The position numbers and the translations under genes are program-made. The notes beneath the pieces are model-generated. The model was not told the DNA's origin, did no database searches, and was given only the letters and a program-made list of their open reading frames with translations. A DNA stretch of 64,000 bases from Glandiceps talaboti. Its lineage: Eukaryota > Hemichordata > Enteropneusta > Spengelidae. Below, piece by piece: positions 24,681 to 64,000 of this stretch. Positions within the stretch are counted from its first letter, which is position 1. Every line of letters begins with the position of its first letter. The DNA is taken from the NCBI RefSeq assembly GCF_964340395.1, contig NC_135559.1:20747611-20811610 (forward strand). Reading direction: 5' to 3'.

Positions 24681-25522
24681 ACTGAAGCGGTGACATTATT
24701 TCAATTTTCTCAACATCACAAAACAAAAAATAAATTTGGTACACATTGTTGGTTGTTATGCGGTTATTAGCTATATTTGTAATATTATAAACAAACTGTT
24801 ATCTTTTCATCATCTTCAAAGAAGAATGTCTTTACAGAAATAATGCTAAACAAATTTTAAATTTGTAACATGAATGAAAAATACATGCTGCAGAGCAAAA
24901 TACAGGGGTTTTAATTTTGATGATTAGCATTTTAATGAAAGAAATATTTCAATTCAACTTTGTATTTCTAGAACCTACGAGGGCATTTTAAGTTTACATT
25001 TGGTTAACTATATTTTGCAAAAACTGTTAATTTTAGTATGGGAACCCTAATTAGAAGTGGCACAGTCTGTATTTCTATGGGGGTATTTTAAGTTTACATT
25101 TGATTAACATGTTTTTGGGTAATTTTAGTATGGGAACCTTAAATAAAAGTGGTGTTCGGTGGTTATACGCAATTGTTTTCAAGTTTGTGTTTGGTAAATA
25201 GTTTAATATAAACATTGATGATTTTCATTTGAACATGGTAAAATACAATTGTTTAGGTTTTGAAAGAAACGTGTATACCGGGGGTGGCTGAAGTTAGAGG
25301 AATCTGGGTATCCGAGAGCAACTTTGTGTACATGAATATGTATGACCTATCTATTCAAATTTGTTTGTCGATAAATTTTGATTTGAATTTTGTATTCGTA
25401 GATAAATTTTGATGTGTATTTTGTATTTGTATTTTGCGTTCTTACTGTTTTCGAAAATGGGGAATATTACAGTCTGTGTCACTTTAAGAACTAATGACAA
25501 ATTTTCCTCCTGACAAAACCTT

Positions 25523-25960
25523 CTAAATCCTAACCTCTGAACCCGGGCCGCCACTCTCCCGCCAAAAAAGCCCAAATACAGGAGAAACAACTAACATAAT
25601 TGCAAACAGACTTATCTTATATACCATCCGTCGACGTTCTCGCAGGGACCAAACCATGATAAATTGACGAACAAACACGCAAACCATAGACTTCCATTCT
25701 CGAACAGTCTCTATTGTACGGCGAACAAACATCTGAACCAAACACAGCATCCATACGGTGATACACATTGCAATTTTTCCTTCCAACTTCCTCTTTTCGA
25801 CCAGTGAGCGAAGTAGACAGCAAACAGCATCCAGGACCCATACCAAACATCGGAATATTCTTCTATCACCATCCTCTCTCAGTACGACCAGGTTTCGGAT
25901 ATACAATACGACGACATAGACCAGGGCGAGCATCACAATACATGGGGAACCAGAATCCAT
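25523..25960 (-). CDS. Candidate small multi-pass membrane protein, no recognised family
   Basis: This intronless 145-codon frame starts at an ATG in good context (aaagATGG). It encodes MDSGSPCIVMLALVYVVVLY.., with hydrophobic stretches at about residues 6-23, 62-80 and 110-130 separated by Arg/Lys-rich loops, and ends SGGPGSEVRI. A TATATAAA box lies 57 bases upstream of the ATG, which leaves about 30 bases for a start site plus a short leader. The frame is open for 19 codons above the chosen ATG, but that part would lie across the TATA region. No homologue is recognised, and no AATAAA was found just downstream. It could be a chance frame, but the hydrophobic pattern with a positioned TATA makes it worth listing. 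Confidence 0.4.
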   Translation of the reverse strand: MDSGSPCIVMLALVYVVVLYIRNLVVLREDGDRRIFRCLVWVLDAVCCLLRSLVEKRKLEGKIAMCITVWMLCLVQMFVRRTIETVREWKSMVCVFVRQFIMVWSLRERRRMVYKISLFAIMLVVSPVFGLFWRESGGPGSEVRI

Positions 25961-26016
25961 CTTTGTTATTCGTTTGCTGGAGTCGCAAAGACAGTTTGAA
26001 AATGTATCGTGCGTCA

Positions 26017-26024
26017 TTTATATA
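26017..26024 (-). promoter_or_regulatory. TATA box for the minus-strand candidate gene
   Basis: The minus strand reads GGGTATATAAATG. The following ATG of the 145-codon frame is at 25960, a distance typical for a TATA promoter with a short 5' UTR. Confidence 0.4.
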
Positions 26025-26560
26025 CCCAACCCAAGGTGTTAGATTCCTATCGAGAGCCTTGAACCAATCAGACCTAGAGGATCAACATTTTCCTCTACCC
26101 CTCCAGGTGCGCTTTGATGTGGTGACAGGGAAAACTATTGTGTTTGTAAGCCTTCTTAGGTGTTGTTTGTTACAAATTGGCCAATCACTGATGGATGGAG
26201 GGTCTATGGACAGGGAGTACACGTGTTAGATTTGACAGACAACCAATCAAAAGTCCACAGGTGATTTCTCCACATTCTTTCATTTTACAGGACTACAAAC
26301 TTATGTAACTTACACAGGGGTTGCACACTGTGGAATGAAGGTATAGACTGTAGCATTCCTCGCTAAATGCATGCAATGACGGATAAACGCCGTTATTGTT
26401 GATGAGTTATGAACGTATGCGTCGACCCCCGTTTGAGTGAAAGTATAATGTATAAAATTATGTGAAAACCAGGACGTGGTGGCGGGGGGGGGGGGGGGGG
26501 CTATTGTCTTGGAATAAGGTGTTGTATTTTGTTACCAATCATTCGCCTAGTTGATATATA
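26025..26560. other. Intergenic stretch with an 18-base G tract
   Basis: No gene was seen. The frame on the + strand that overlaps the minus-strand candidate (25768-26229) is treated as its shadow. A run of about 18 G lies at 26484-26501. Confidence 0.5.
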
Positions 26561-26561
26561 G

Positions 26562-27301
26562 TTTGTTTGTTTATTTATTTATTTAATGGAAGGCAAGTCC
26601 CATTTAAAGGCTCCTAAAATGAAAAAAAAAACCAAGAATACAAAACACAGAAACACGCGTCGTCAAACAAAGACAAATAATAAAATGCCTATAAAACACA
26701 TCGCATGGTATACTATATACAATCAATATTGCCAGGTGGAGATGACAAGCTTGCAAAATTGCATTTTGAAACATTAATTAAATAAGATTTTAAAAACATT
26801 AATTGTACTGACATCAGGTCTAAAATGAGTAAAGTTCTAGTTCTCCTCTGTGGAACATTAAAACGTAACTTAGAGAGAATGTACGGACCCATAAACATTA
26901 TTTACACACTTGTATAAGAATACAATGTACCATGTCCTCCGCTAATAAGAGAGGATGTGCAAATCGAAAAACTCGCATAAATGTGCCGTTAAAAAAGATA
27001 TCCTTTTAATGATTTTTTCCTGAACCTTTTCAATGCAAGCCTGTGCTTTCTTTTGCCAAGGGGACCAAACGATTTAGTCGTATTCCAGAATACTTCAGAC
27101 ATAGGTAACATAGAGAGTTTTAAGAGAACGTATGCAAGAGAAATAATTACAACTTCTTTTTATAAAACCCAGCATTTTAAAAGCTTTGTTGACAATAAAT
27201 GAAATATGCTCCTTATGGCGTAAATTGTAATTAAGTAAATGCCAAGGTCTTTGATTTTGTCTCAGATTTTATAAATGCGCTCAAGATCATTATCATCTAA
27301 C
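26562..27301 (-). mobile_element. LINE fragment, reverse transcriptase C-terminus to 3' tail
   Basis: Read on the minus strand with several frame changes, this carries motifs typical of the end of a LINE reverse transcriptase: KAFKMLGFIKR, then a LEY..VW.P-like motif, then an IEKVQEKIIKRI-like segment, and further on FNVPQRRTRT. The minus-strand end is AAATAAATAAATAAACAAAC-like (26562-26585). The copy is 5'-truncated exactly where the inverted-repeat element begins at 27302, which suggests that element inserted into or beside the LINE. Confidence 0.6.
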
Positions 27302-27302
27302 A

Positions 27303-27391
27303 CTAGACTCTCTCACAGTCCTCGGAGCTTCGCTTAGCTAAAATTAACGCTAAATGAATTATTTTGTATGTACCGATACCATCTACATAAC
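27303..27391 (+). repeat. Left terminal inverted repeat of the RecQ/DUF6589-like element
   Basis: Matches the reverse complement of 31286-31374 at most positions, with a few substitutions and a two-base difference after CGGAGCTTCGCTT. The similarity to the foldback element at 1.7 kb continues further right, to about 27470. Confidence 0.8.
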
Positions 27392-27774
27392 GTACTCCAT
27401 GACCGTACTCCAACAACCTTGTACTGTGCGCCCTCATCGACCACATAGAGATAACTATTCGTTGACGTGTGACTAGACTGCGACGCTCCGTGTTTTCGCG
27501 TTTATAAGCATGTTAACTTGTTCAAATTTAGCCAGATAATGTATTAGTTGATTGGGGTTTTTTAAAGTCCGCCCAATTTACTAGACCCGAAGGCCATTGG
27601 TTGAAACGATTGATGCTTAGCTAAAATTAGATAACAGTGTGAACATTGTATCGATGTGCCCTACTGTGTATTTAATCTACTATGCAATAAAAAGACCATT
27701 ATGACTTTTTCCAGATATAAATAATAAATGCCATAAATTTCAAGTATTCCACGGAATGCTCCTTATAACTACAG

Positions 27775-29514
27775 ATGCAATCCTTCAACATGGCTTCTGT
27801 TTCAAGCTTACAAGAGGCTATTGAATATGCCAGAATTGAATGTAATGTTCAAAATATAAAGGAAAAACAGAAGTTTTGTCTCATAGCGAACAGTCACAAC
27901 ACTTTGGTGGTTCTGTCAACTGGGTACGATAAATCACTGAGTGTGCTATCAGATATTACCGATAGTTTATGATTATATGTGTGGATGGACAGACTCATCC
28001 CGTCACTCTATTGGAATTGTTGTGAGTCCACTTGTTGCTCTAATGGAAGACCAAGTCCATGCAGCTAGAGAGAAGAATGTGGAGGCTACGACCTACGTAT
28101 TTATCGGAGAAGGAGTAGATAAAGTGGTTAAAAGGAAAATGTACGATGGCGCATATTCTCTTGTTTTCGGTTCACCGGAAGCTTTGCTATACAAGCCTTG
28201 GAAAGACATTTTGTTTTCCGACATATATCAACGTCATGTATGCTTTAATGCCGTTGATGAGGCTCACTGTATCCGTAAATGGTATGTATACACATTTGCG
28301 CTCTAGTCATTCATACAGTTAAAACCATCATACGGTAAATTAACCAAACGTTAACGGCTACGCAACGACAAGAACTACGTGTGCAGAGATCATAAGGCGA
28401 CTGTCAATGACAAACGTTAAAAAGGTTGCCATAAAGCCTGATCTACCCAATGTAAAGCTCTGTGTTGAATACAGACGTACTGAGTTGAATTCAGAGTCTA
28501 TGTTTGGCAAGATTAGCTTAAAGAAAGGGGACAGGGGACTGATTTGAGGATCATTTACTCCAGCTCGCTTGCACGATGTGAAACTCTAATCACATATTTA
28601 ATGGATACACTAGGTGATAGAATCTACCTTGAAAATAAACCACACGAGCCAGCCAATATACTTGTGGGTCTGTATCACAGAGGTGCAGCACAAACTACTA
28701 AGACAAGAATATTACAATCTTTACAATGTGGTAACAATGGAATTAAGAGAGTCATCAATGCAACGGTTTCTCTGGACATGGGAATAGACAACCTTTTTAT
28801 GAAAGAAGTTATTCATTTTGGGTGTCCCAGTGAAATCGAGTCATATGCACAAGAAATTGGTCGAGCTGGTCGAGACCCGTCATTGAAATGTAAAGCTGTC
28901 ATGTTTGTAAATGGTCAAGACACAACAAGAAAAACGTGACGAACGATATGAAACTCTACTGTCAGAATAAATCTGAATGTCGAAGAAAGGTGTTACTTGG
29001 TTATTTCAATTCCTCTTGTACAACTTTTGAGCCGCCTCACGATTTTTGTGATGTCTGTGAAATAAGTTGCAAGTGTAAACTTTGTAATTGTGTCAGAGAC
29101 TCACAATACGATAATGACATTAAAGATGGAAGCATTCCCTCTGAATGCCAAGCTGTCAGAGTATGTCATTCCACTGATGAGCAAAGGGAAGAATTATAAA
29201 TCAGATTGGAGGCACTGCGTTTAGTCTACGCCGACAATCACGGTGTGTCATTTGTTGGCTCGCACGAATTTACAACTGGGTTAACGGCTGATTTGGTCCA
29301 CCAAGTCGTTGAGAGATGTGGCTATGTAAAAGACATGCACACTATCCGCACAGAATGTCAAATTTGGAGTACACAACAAGGACTTGAAATATTCCAGTTG
29401 TTGTCTTCAGTTTTTAATGATATCACTGCCGCGACTGAGTTTGATCATGTAAATATACTGTTATTAAAAATCAGAGCAATCAGCTGGCAATTCATGTACA
29501 TACAACATTACTGA
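27775..29514 (+). pseudogene. RecQ-like DNA helicase, multiply broken
   Basis: RecQ enzymes are ATP-driven 3'-5' DNA helicases. The sequence has the family motifs in order: Walker A as LSTGYDKS (the invariant Gly before Lys-Ser is Asp), then YQILPIVYD and VVSPLVALMEDQV (motif Ia), DEAH in NAVDEAHCIRKW (about 28255), a frame-broken SATAT-like LTAT (about 28350), GLYHRGAAQ, VSLDMGID (motif V), QEIGRAGRD (motif VI), then a Cys-rich zinc-binding-like part with CRRKVLLGYF and CDVCE. Breaks: a +1 shift near 27934, loss of frame between about 28300 and 28540, a stop at about 28937 with the next frame resuming, and a stop at 29197. No intron signals are needed within the intact blocks. It lies inside the inverted-repeat element and converges on the DUF6589-like remnant. 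Family call firm; it cannot make a full helicase as read. Confidence 0.85.
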
Positions 29515-29926
29515 AAGTGTCGTGCCTTCATTGATGTATAACTGTTGGTAGCTTTTCCTTTTTTGTTTGTCCATCCACTTGAAGAGTGCCTGCATGTCGA
29601 TGTTTTGGAATGGGTTTCTTGTAAATTTGGGGAAAAATCTATATTTCCGGCCCTGGATGTTTTGGAAAACCCGGTGTTTCATGAGTTCATAAACAAGTAT
29701 CATTTCGTCGCTTTGAGAGGAAACACACGCACTCTTAGTGCCGGGTCTCCTAACATTGAGAGCTCCATCAAATTCCGTTTCGAGACTTGAAATCAGATAG
29801 CCTTTGATGCCACCTTAACAGAGCTTTCAGTAACGTTTGATCCCATGCTTTTCAGAATTTCTTTGAACTTATTGTTCAAATATTCGAGTGCTAGATCCAG
29901 TGGAATGTTGATGCCGCCATCTCCTC
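29464..29926 (-). pseudogene. DUF6589-like gene fragment, frameshifted
   Basis: The minus strand has an acceptor (a T-run, CCTGCAG, then GAGG) at 29927, followed by GINIPLDLALEYLNNKFKEI and MGSNVTESSVKVASKA. After a one-base frame change it continues with YELMKHRVFQ, RKYRFFPKFTRNPFQNIDMQ and ALFKWMDKQKR. The N-I-P-L-D-L..E-Y-L-N..K motif with the following helix resembles the DUF6589 domain of uncharacterised invertebrate proteins. Upstream exons were not found in the 1.3 kb that remain before the terminal repeat. Its 3' end meets the 3' end of the RecQ-like remnant. Family call by eye, moderate. Confidence 0.5.
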
Positions 29927-30130
29927 CTGCAGGAAAAAAAACATAAGCCGGGGATATAAAACAGTGACACAAATTGAATAAACCACCAACTATTAAAATT
30001 TTTAAGACAATTTTACGGTGGGAACTATTGAGAAAAGTTTTGAAGCTGTATCCCATAACTGGTCGTTGGTATTGTCTTATTTAGATACTAGACGATTTCA
30101 GATTTACAAAGTACTCATATAACCTAGACT

Positions 30131-30202
30131 GTAAGATACGTCACGTTTCGCCCTCACCAGCCTGGCCGATGTTTGAGGGCGCCCCGTCACGGCGTACCTT
30201 AC
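30131..30202. repeat. Short palindromic dispersed repeat, copy 1
   Basis: Starts GTAAGATACGTCACG, contains CGCCCTCA..TGAGGGCGCC, and ends CGTCACGGCGTACCTTAC. The ends are inverted repeats. A second copy is at 59095-59192. It is nested in the RecQ/DUF6589-like element. Confidence 0.75.
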
Positions 30203-31192
30203 AGACAAGTGCCTATATTTAACCGAATCGGCGATATTTATCGGCACTACCACTGCCTTCAAAATGGAAGAATCGCCGTAAGTTTCAGGACAACGACAAC
30301 GAAATTGCCGATTTCTATCAGATGCATATTTTGTCATCGAAAATTGTAACTATCGAAATTAGACAACATTATAATCTTACTGAACATATTGATGGGACTT
30401 CGTTATATGACTTTGGGAATCATGAGTCCGAGATGACGTAGCACGAATAAAATTTATTATATATATAGACCCACTATTTTTTTCTATTATAATGAAAATT
30501 TTAAACTAAAATATTCTCAAACTTACGCTGAACGCGCATTAATTTTATGAAGTGATGGGGCTACAGCGCTCAGCTGTTATGTTCATTCAGTTTACGTAGT
30601 CGCCATTGCAACAGCTGCCGTCGCTACTATTACTAACGTATATGTTGAGATCAGTAAAATTACACCACGTTTGTCAAGAGCAGTGATTAATTCTTTGACA
30701 AAATATAGACACTTTCATTGGAAAAAATGAGACATATCGAGAGACTGACTAACGAACTGATGCCTACACTGCAGGTAGTGCATAGAACTCGGCTCAGAGT
30801 CATACGCTAAAAAACATCAACACAGGCAAGTTAAAATGTCAAAAGACGTTCAAAAATTCTATCAAAAGTTGAATTTCACAGACGATTTCACTGCGTTGCG
30901 CAACTGTCACAACTGGAACTTTTTACGATGTTGATGTTAGCATGTCTCCAGTGAATTTCATGTTACTGGATGCCTGGTTTTACAAATTATCACCGACCCC
31001 TAAGTTAGTGGCTGTATAGATGTGACCAAAAGAGGTGTACATGATTTGTTCACTGTTTACACTGATGATGATGGTCGATGTTCGGCAATCCATGAATAGC
31101 AAGGAAACCATATTTTCAAACAACAACATCGTAACTGTACAGGTTGATGATGTTTACAAATAATTCAAAGTAGTTCCGACCATATTACTATA

Positions 31193-31258
31193 GTGTGACG
31201 TCAAAGTATAGTAATATGAAATGTATGGATTTCATATAACTATACTTTGACGTCACAC
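31193..31258. repeat. Palindrome with 20-base arms
   Basis: GTGTGACGTCAAAGTATAGT (31193-31212) and its exact complement (31239-31258) flank 26 bases that are themselves partly symmetrical. It lies just inside the right terminal repeat of the element. Confidence 0.85.
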
Positions 31259-31285
31259 CCTGGGAATATGACGGTCTATGTATAT

Positions 31286-51813
<20,528 letters not shown>

Positions 51814-52019
51814 AAGAGAAGTTGGATAACAGAAATGACGACACAGATATCAGTTTCTACTAACCCAATGATCGGTATTGGGATTTCTCGACAACTTGTT
51901 TATAAATTAATGAACGTTATCAACTTCTATATCGAGATAAAAGTGTTTAGAGCTTCATAAGCTGCAACTGTAGCGTTTCTTGAAACAGTAGTTTTATCAG
52001 ATTTAATGAGTTCCTTATA

Positions 52020-52220
52020 TTATATATCTTACACCTAACCCTGAACAGTACTAGTATTGAATCACATGTTGGTAAATCATAACATCATACACCGTGATTA
52101 GTATTGAATCATCTGGTAGGTAAACATAACATCATACACCGTGAATAGTACTGAATCACCTGGTAGGTAAATCATAACATTATACACCGTGAATAGTACT
52201 GAATCACCTGGTAGGTAAAC
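52020..52220 (+). repeat. About 47-bp tandem repeat, roughly four copies
   Basis: TGAATCACCTGGTAGGTAAA..CATAACATCATACACCGTGA recurs with small changes. It lies in the presumed 3' UTR or just beyond it. Confidence 0.85.
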
Positions 52221-52244
52221 ATATTTGTGTAGCTGTACAATATA

Positions 52245-52250
52245 AATAAA
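52245..52250 (+). terminator. Possible polyadenylation signal AATAAA
   Basis: The first clear AATAAA found after the stop codon of the mucin-like gene, about 430 bases downstream. Confidence 0.3.
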
Positions 52251-53132
52251 TCCAGTCAAATTGACGGATCCAAAAATCCGCACCCCCAATGCGATCACGA
52301 GTTCACCCTATTACTGTACTACTATGGATAAACGACCGCCTAATTAAAATATACATTGTGTAATGATTCCTATTGTAACAAATTCCAGTGGATATTTTCT
52401 TGGTTGTCTGATTGATAAAATGATACCACAGTTAAAGCGAGTACAGGGTTAAGTACAATCTAAGAGTATACAGATAAAGTCAGAACTATTTGTCATTTCA
52501 GTCAACGTAAATAGAAACGTTCTCACACGGCAATATGCTAAAATCAGAAATGTCAACTTAGGATGGGTAAGTGTAACTCTAAATGAAAATTGATAACTTT
52601 ATCTACTTACAGTCTCAGAAGTACCTTTTATGATCAAAAATGTTCATTTAGATTAAATGACTTACAAAGCTTATAACGCACGAGTCTTGCTGCTAGACGT
52701 TCGGGCTTTCTTTCGATACTGTAAGCGAACAAAGTTCGCAGTGAGGGCTTGCACTTGGATGTTCCATCCTCAATAGCGATGTTAGGGCGTGTGTCGTATT
52801 GTATCGGAAGAACGTCCGAGGTCAAGCAGATAGACTAATAACGCACGATCTGTGAAGCGTTAAGTATGCGCGTTATAACATTTTTAAGTCAATAACGTTT
52901 TTATTTTTATTTTTATTTTAAAAGGAATAACTCTTTGAAACCTAATATTTACGTACATTCTCAGAATTGTGTTTTAATTATAGTTCTTTCACTTGATTAA
53001 AAAAGGTAACAAGTCTTGCAAAGGCTAGCTTAGACATACTATATCAGAAATAGCTTTATTTTCAAGAATGGAGACAGTATATTATTCTTAAACCTTAATC
53101 TTAATAAAAATAATCACAATGGGTTCTTTCTC

Positions 53133-53173
<41 letters not shown>

Positions 53174-54266
53174 AACTTAAAGTCAAAAGCCGCTGAACCG
53201 ATTGTCATGATATCTGGTGGGTATATTACCTTGGGTGTTCTAGTTGGGAAATTGTCTTGAGTCCCATCCTTGAAAATGAATAAATAAAACATCCAAAAGG
53301 TGAATGCAAATATGACTAGCAACAAGACTATGTCATGGCAACAGTCAAATGCATGATATAATATATGGTAAAGGTAAGAACAGGCCTAGGGTTGGATACA
53401 TAAACAAACAAAATGTATAGTTGGGCTTCAGTTGCGCTACCTTAACAAACATTTATTGTATTCTTTGAACAGAAAATATGGGGGCGCCATACTTGTTTTT
53501 TTTTTGTGTAAAAATGCTGAACGTACAACGTGCACCCCTGAATTTTTTTTATATGAAAATTAATTTTCTTCTCTACATTTCAATATAAATATAATTGGTG
53601 CATTTTCCATATTAATAGCTTTTTACCTCATCCAATCTCACCATGTGAGGGCGCCATACCACGGTAACCACGGTAAAGCTCTTCTCGCACCCTTGTCAGA
53701 GGCAAGTTAGTAATGATTCACATAGCTAGGTATTGTGACAAATTTTCTGTCACACTCACCGTAGTTGGGAGTTTGCATATACGAATGGCCCAGTTGAACC
53801 ATAGACAGTGCCTATGGTTGAACACATTCACTAGTTTGGTAGGAGGTTGCCCATCACTTATTCATTACAATTAACCTTTTCCTGTTCCTCTTGTTTTATT
53901 TTAAAATGAAAGCTGTGTTTGAAAAATCATGAAAAATGTAGTGCAAAATCACTATGGCAACTTTTTTTTTAAAATCCTATTAATGTAAAACTATGAACAC
54001 TGTGTGGTTCTATGTGCAGTTGCGTTTTCTTTGTACCATTTTAGTATGTTATACACCTCACTGTGATCTTCCAAAAAATTATATTGTATGTTAAAAAACT
54101 CTTTAAATGACTGTAATTGTCACAATTTACCAACATTTGAAATCACAGTTGTCTTGTTTCGTTTCGCCGAATACCATATAAGCCCTAAATAATAGGTTAA
54201 TATTTGCATATGAATAAATGGTTCACAAGCATAACTTTTGACCTTCGGTCACATGTCACGTGAGCA
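52251..54266. other. Intergenic region before the P2X gene
   Basis: Contains a TG microsatellite (53133-53168) and a partial hairpin-headed repeat (53169-53438) with an ACTTAAAGTCAAAAGCC block and the right end CTTCAGTTGCGCTAC. No exon and no clear TATA box was found. A CACGTG motif lies 11 bases before the P2X start codon. Confidence 0.5.
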
Positions 54267-63923
<9,657 letters not shown>

Positions 63924-64000
63924 GTAAGTTTATCATATACCCCATATGTTCTATCATTGGTAAGTTTATCATATACTTTATACACACATTTGTCCATTAA

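Larger units (their letters stand above)
17056..25522. other. Gene-poor intergenic region
   Basis: No exon chain with acceptors, donors and codon continuity was found on either strand. Frames near 18182, 20539 and 21331 are isolated and lack features beyond length. The region contains a foldback-type repeat at 19.1-19.45 kb, a small hairpin at 21242-21270 (CAACATTTGC..GCAAATGTTG), three tandem arrays and a T-tract/G-tract at about 23790-23826. Confidence 0.6.

Noticed and set aside
25768-26229. 153-residue plus-strand protein
   Set aside because: It lies over the minus-strand candidate and its TATA box, and its composition looks like the complement of a coding frame.

Overview
This is an animal (metazoan) nuclear window. 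The genes are split by GT-AG introns with consistent reading phase. The sequence between exons is AT-rich and crowded with long microsatellites, foldback elements and retroelement fragments. A P2X receptor, a SEA-EGF membrane mucin, a tRNA-derived SINE and amplified RecQ-like helicase sequences together suggest a marine invertebrate. A non-vertebrate deuterostome (amphioxus or hemichordate type) or a lophotrochozoan would fit, and I cannot decide between them from the sequence alone.

Layout, left to right. (1) 1-4198: non-coding, with a foldback element (about 1.69-1.98 kb), a cluster of nested palindromes (about 2.27-3.12 kb) and the 3' end of a LINE. (2) 4199-16822, + strand: 14 phase-consistent exons of a 5'-incomplete gene for an uncharacterised protein. 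It has a ParB-like region, a coiled coil, basic linkers and a Tudor-like C-terminal module. (3) 17.1-25.5 kb: gene-poor, with three families of degenerate tandem repeats. (4) 25523-25960, - strand: a candidate small multi-pass membrane protein with a TATA box at the expected distance. (5) 26.56-27.30 kb: a LINE fragment that stops where a 4.07-kb element begins. That element (27302-31374) is bounded by inverted repeats of about 90 bp and holds a broken RecQ-like helicase and, facing it, a broken gene resembling DUF6589 proteins. (6) 32036-51813, + strand: a gene for a single-pass membrane mucin or proteoglycan, in the order signal peptide, Ser-Gly cluster, Thr-rich repeats, SEA, EGF, transmembrane segment, cytoplasmic tail. 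Its introns hold two Harbinger-like elements, two related foldbacks and an 18-bp minisatellite of about 1.85 kb. (7) 54267 to the right edge, + strand: nine exons of a P2X receptor, running off the window inside the second membrane helix. One intron contains an antisense gag-like fragment and another a 77-bp-arm hairpin.

The three good genes lie in the same direction but share no evident pathway. The P2X and mucin-like products would both sit at the cell surface. The best candidate for an undescribed system is the RecQ plus DUF6589-like element and its foldback derivative near 1.7 kb. Family names rest on motif recognition by eye; no database search was run.
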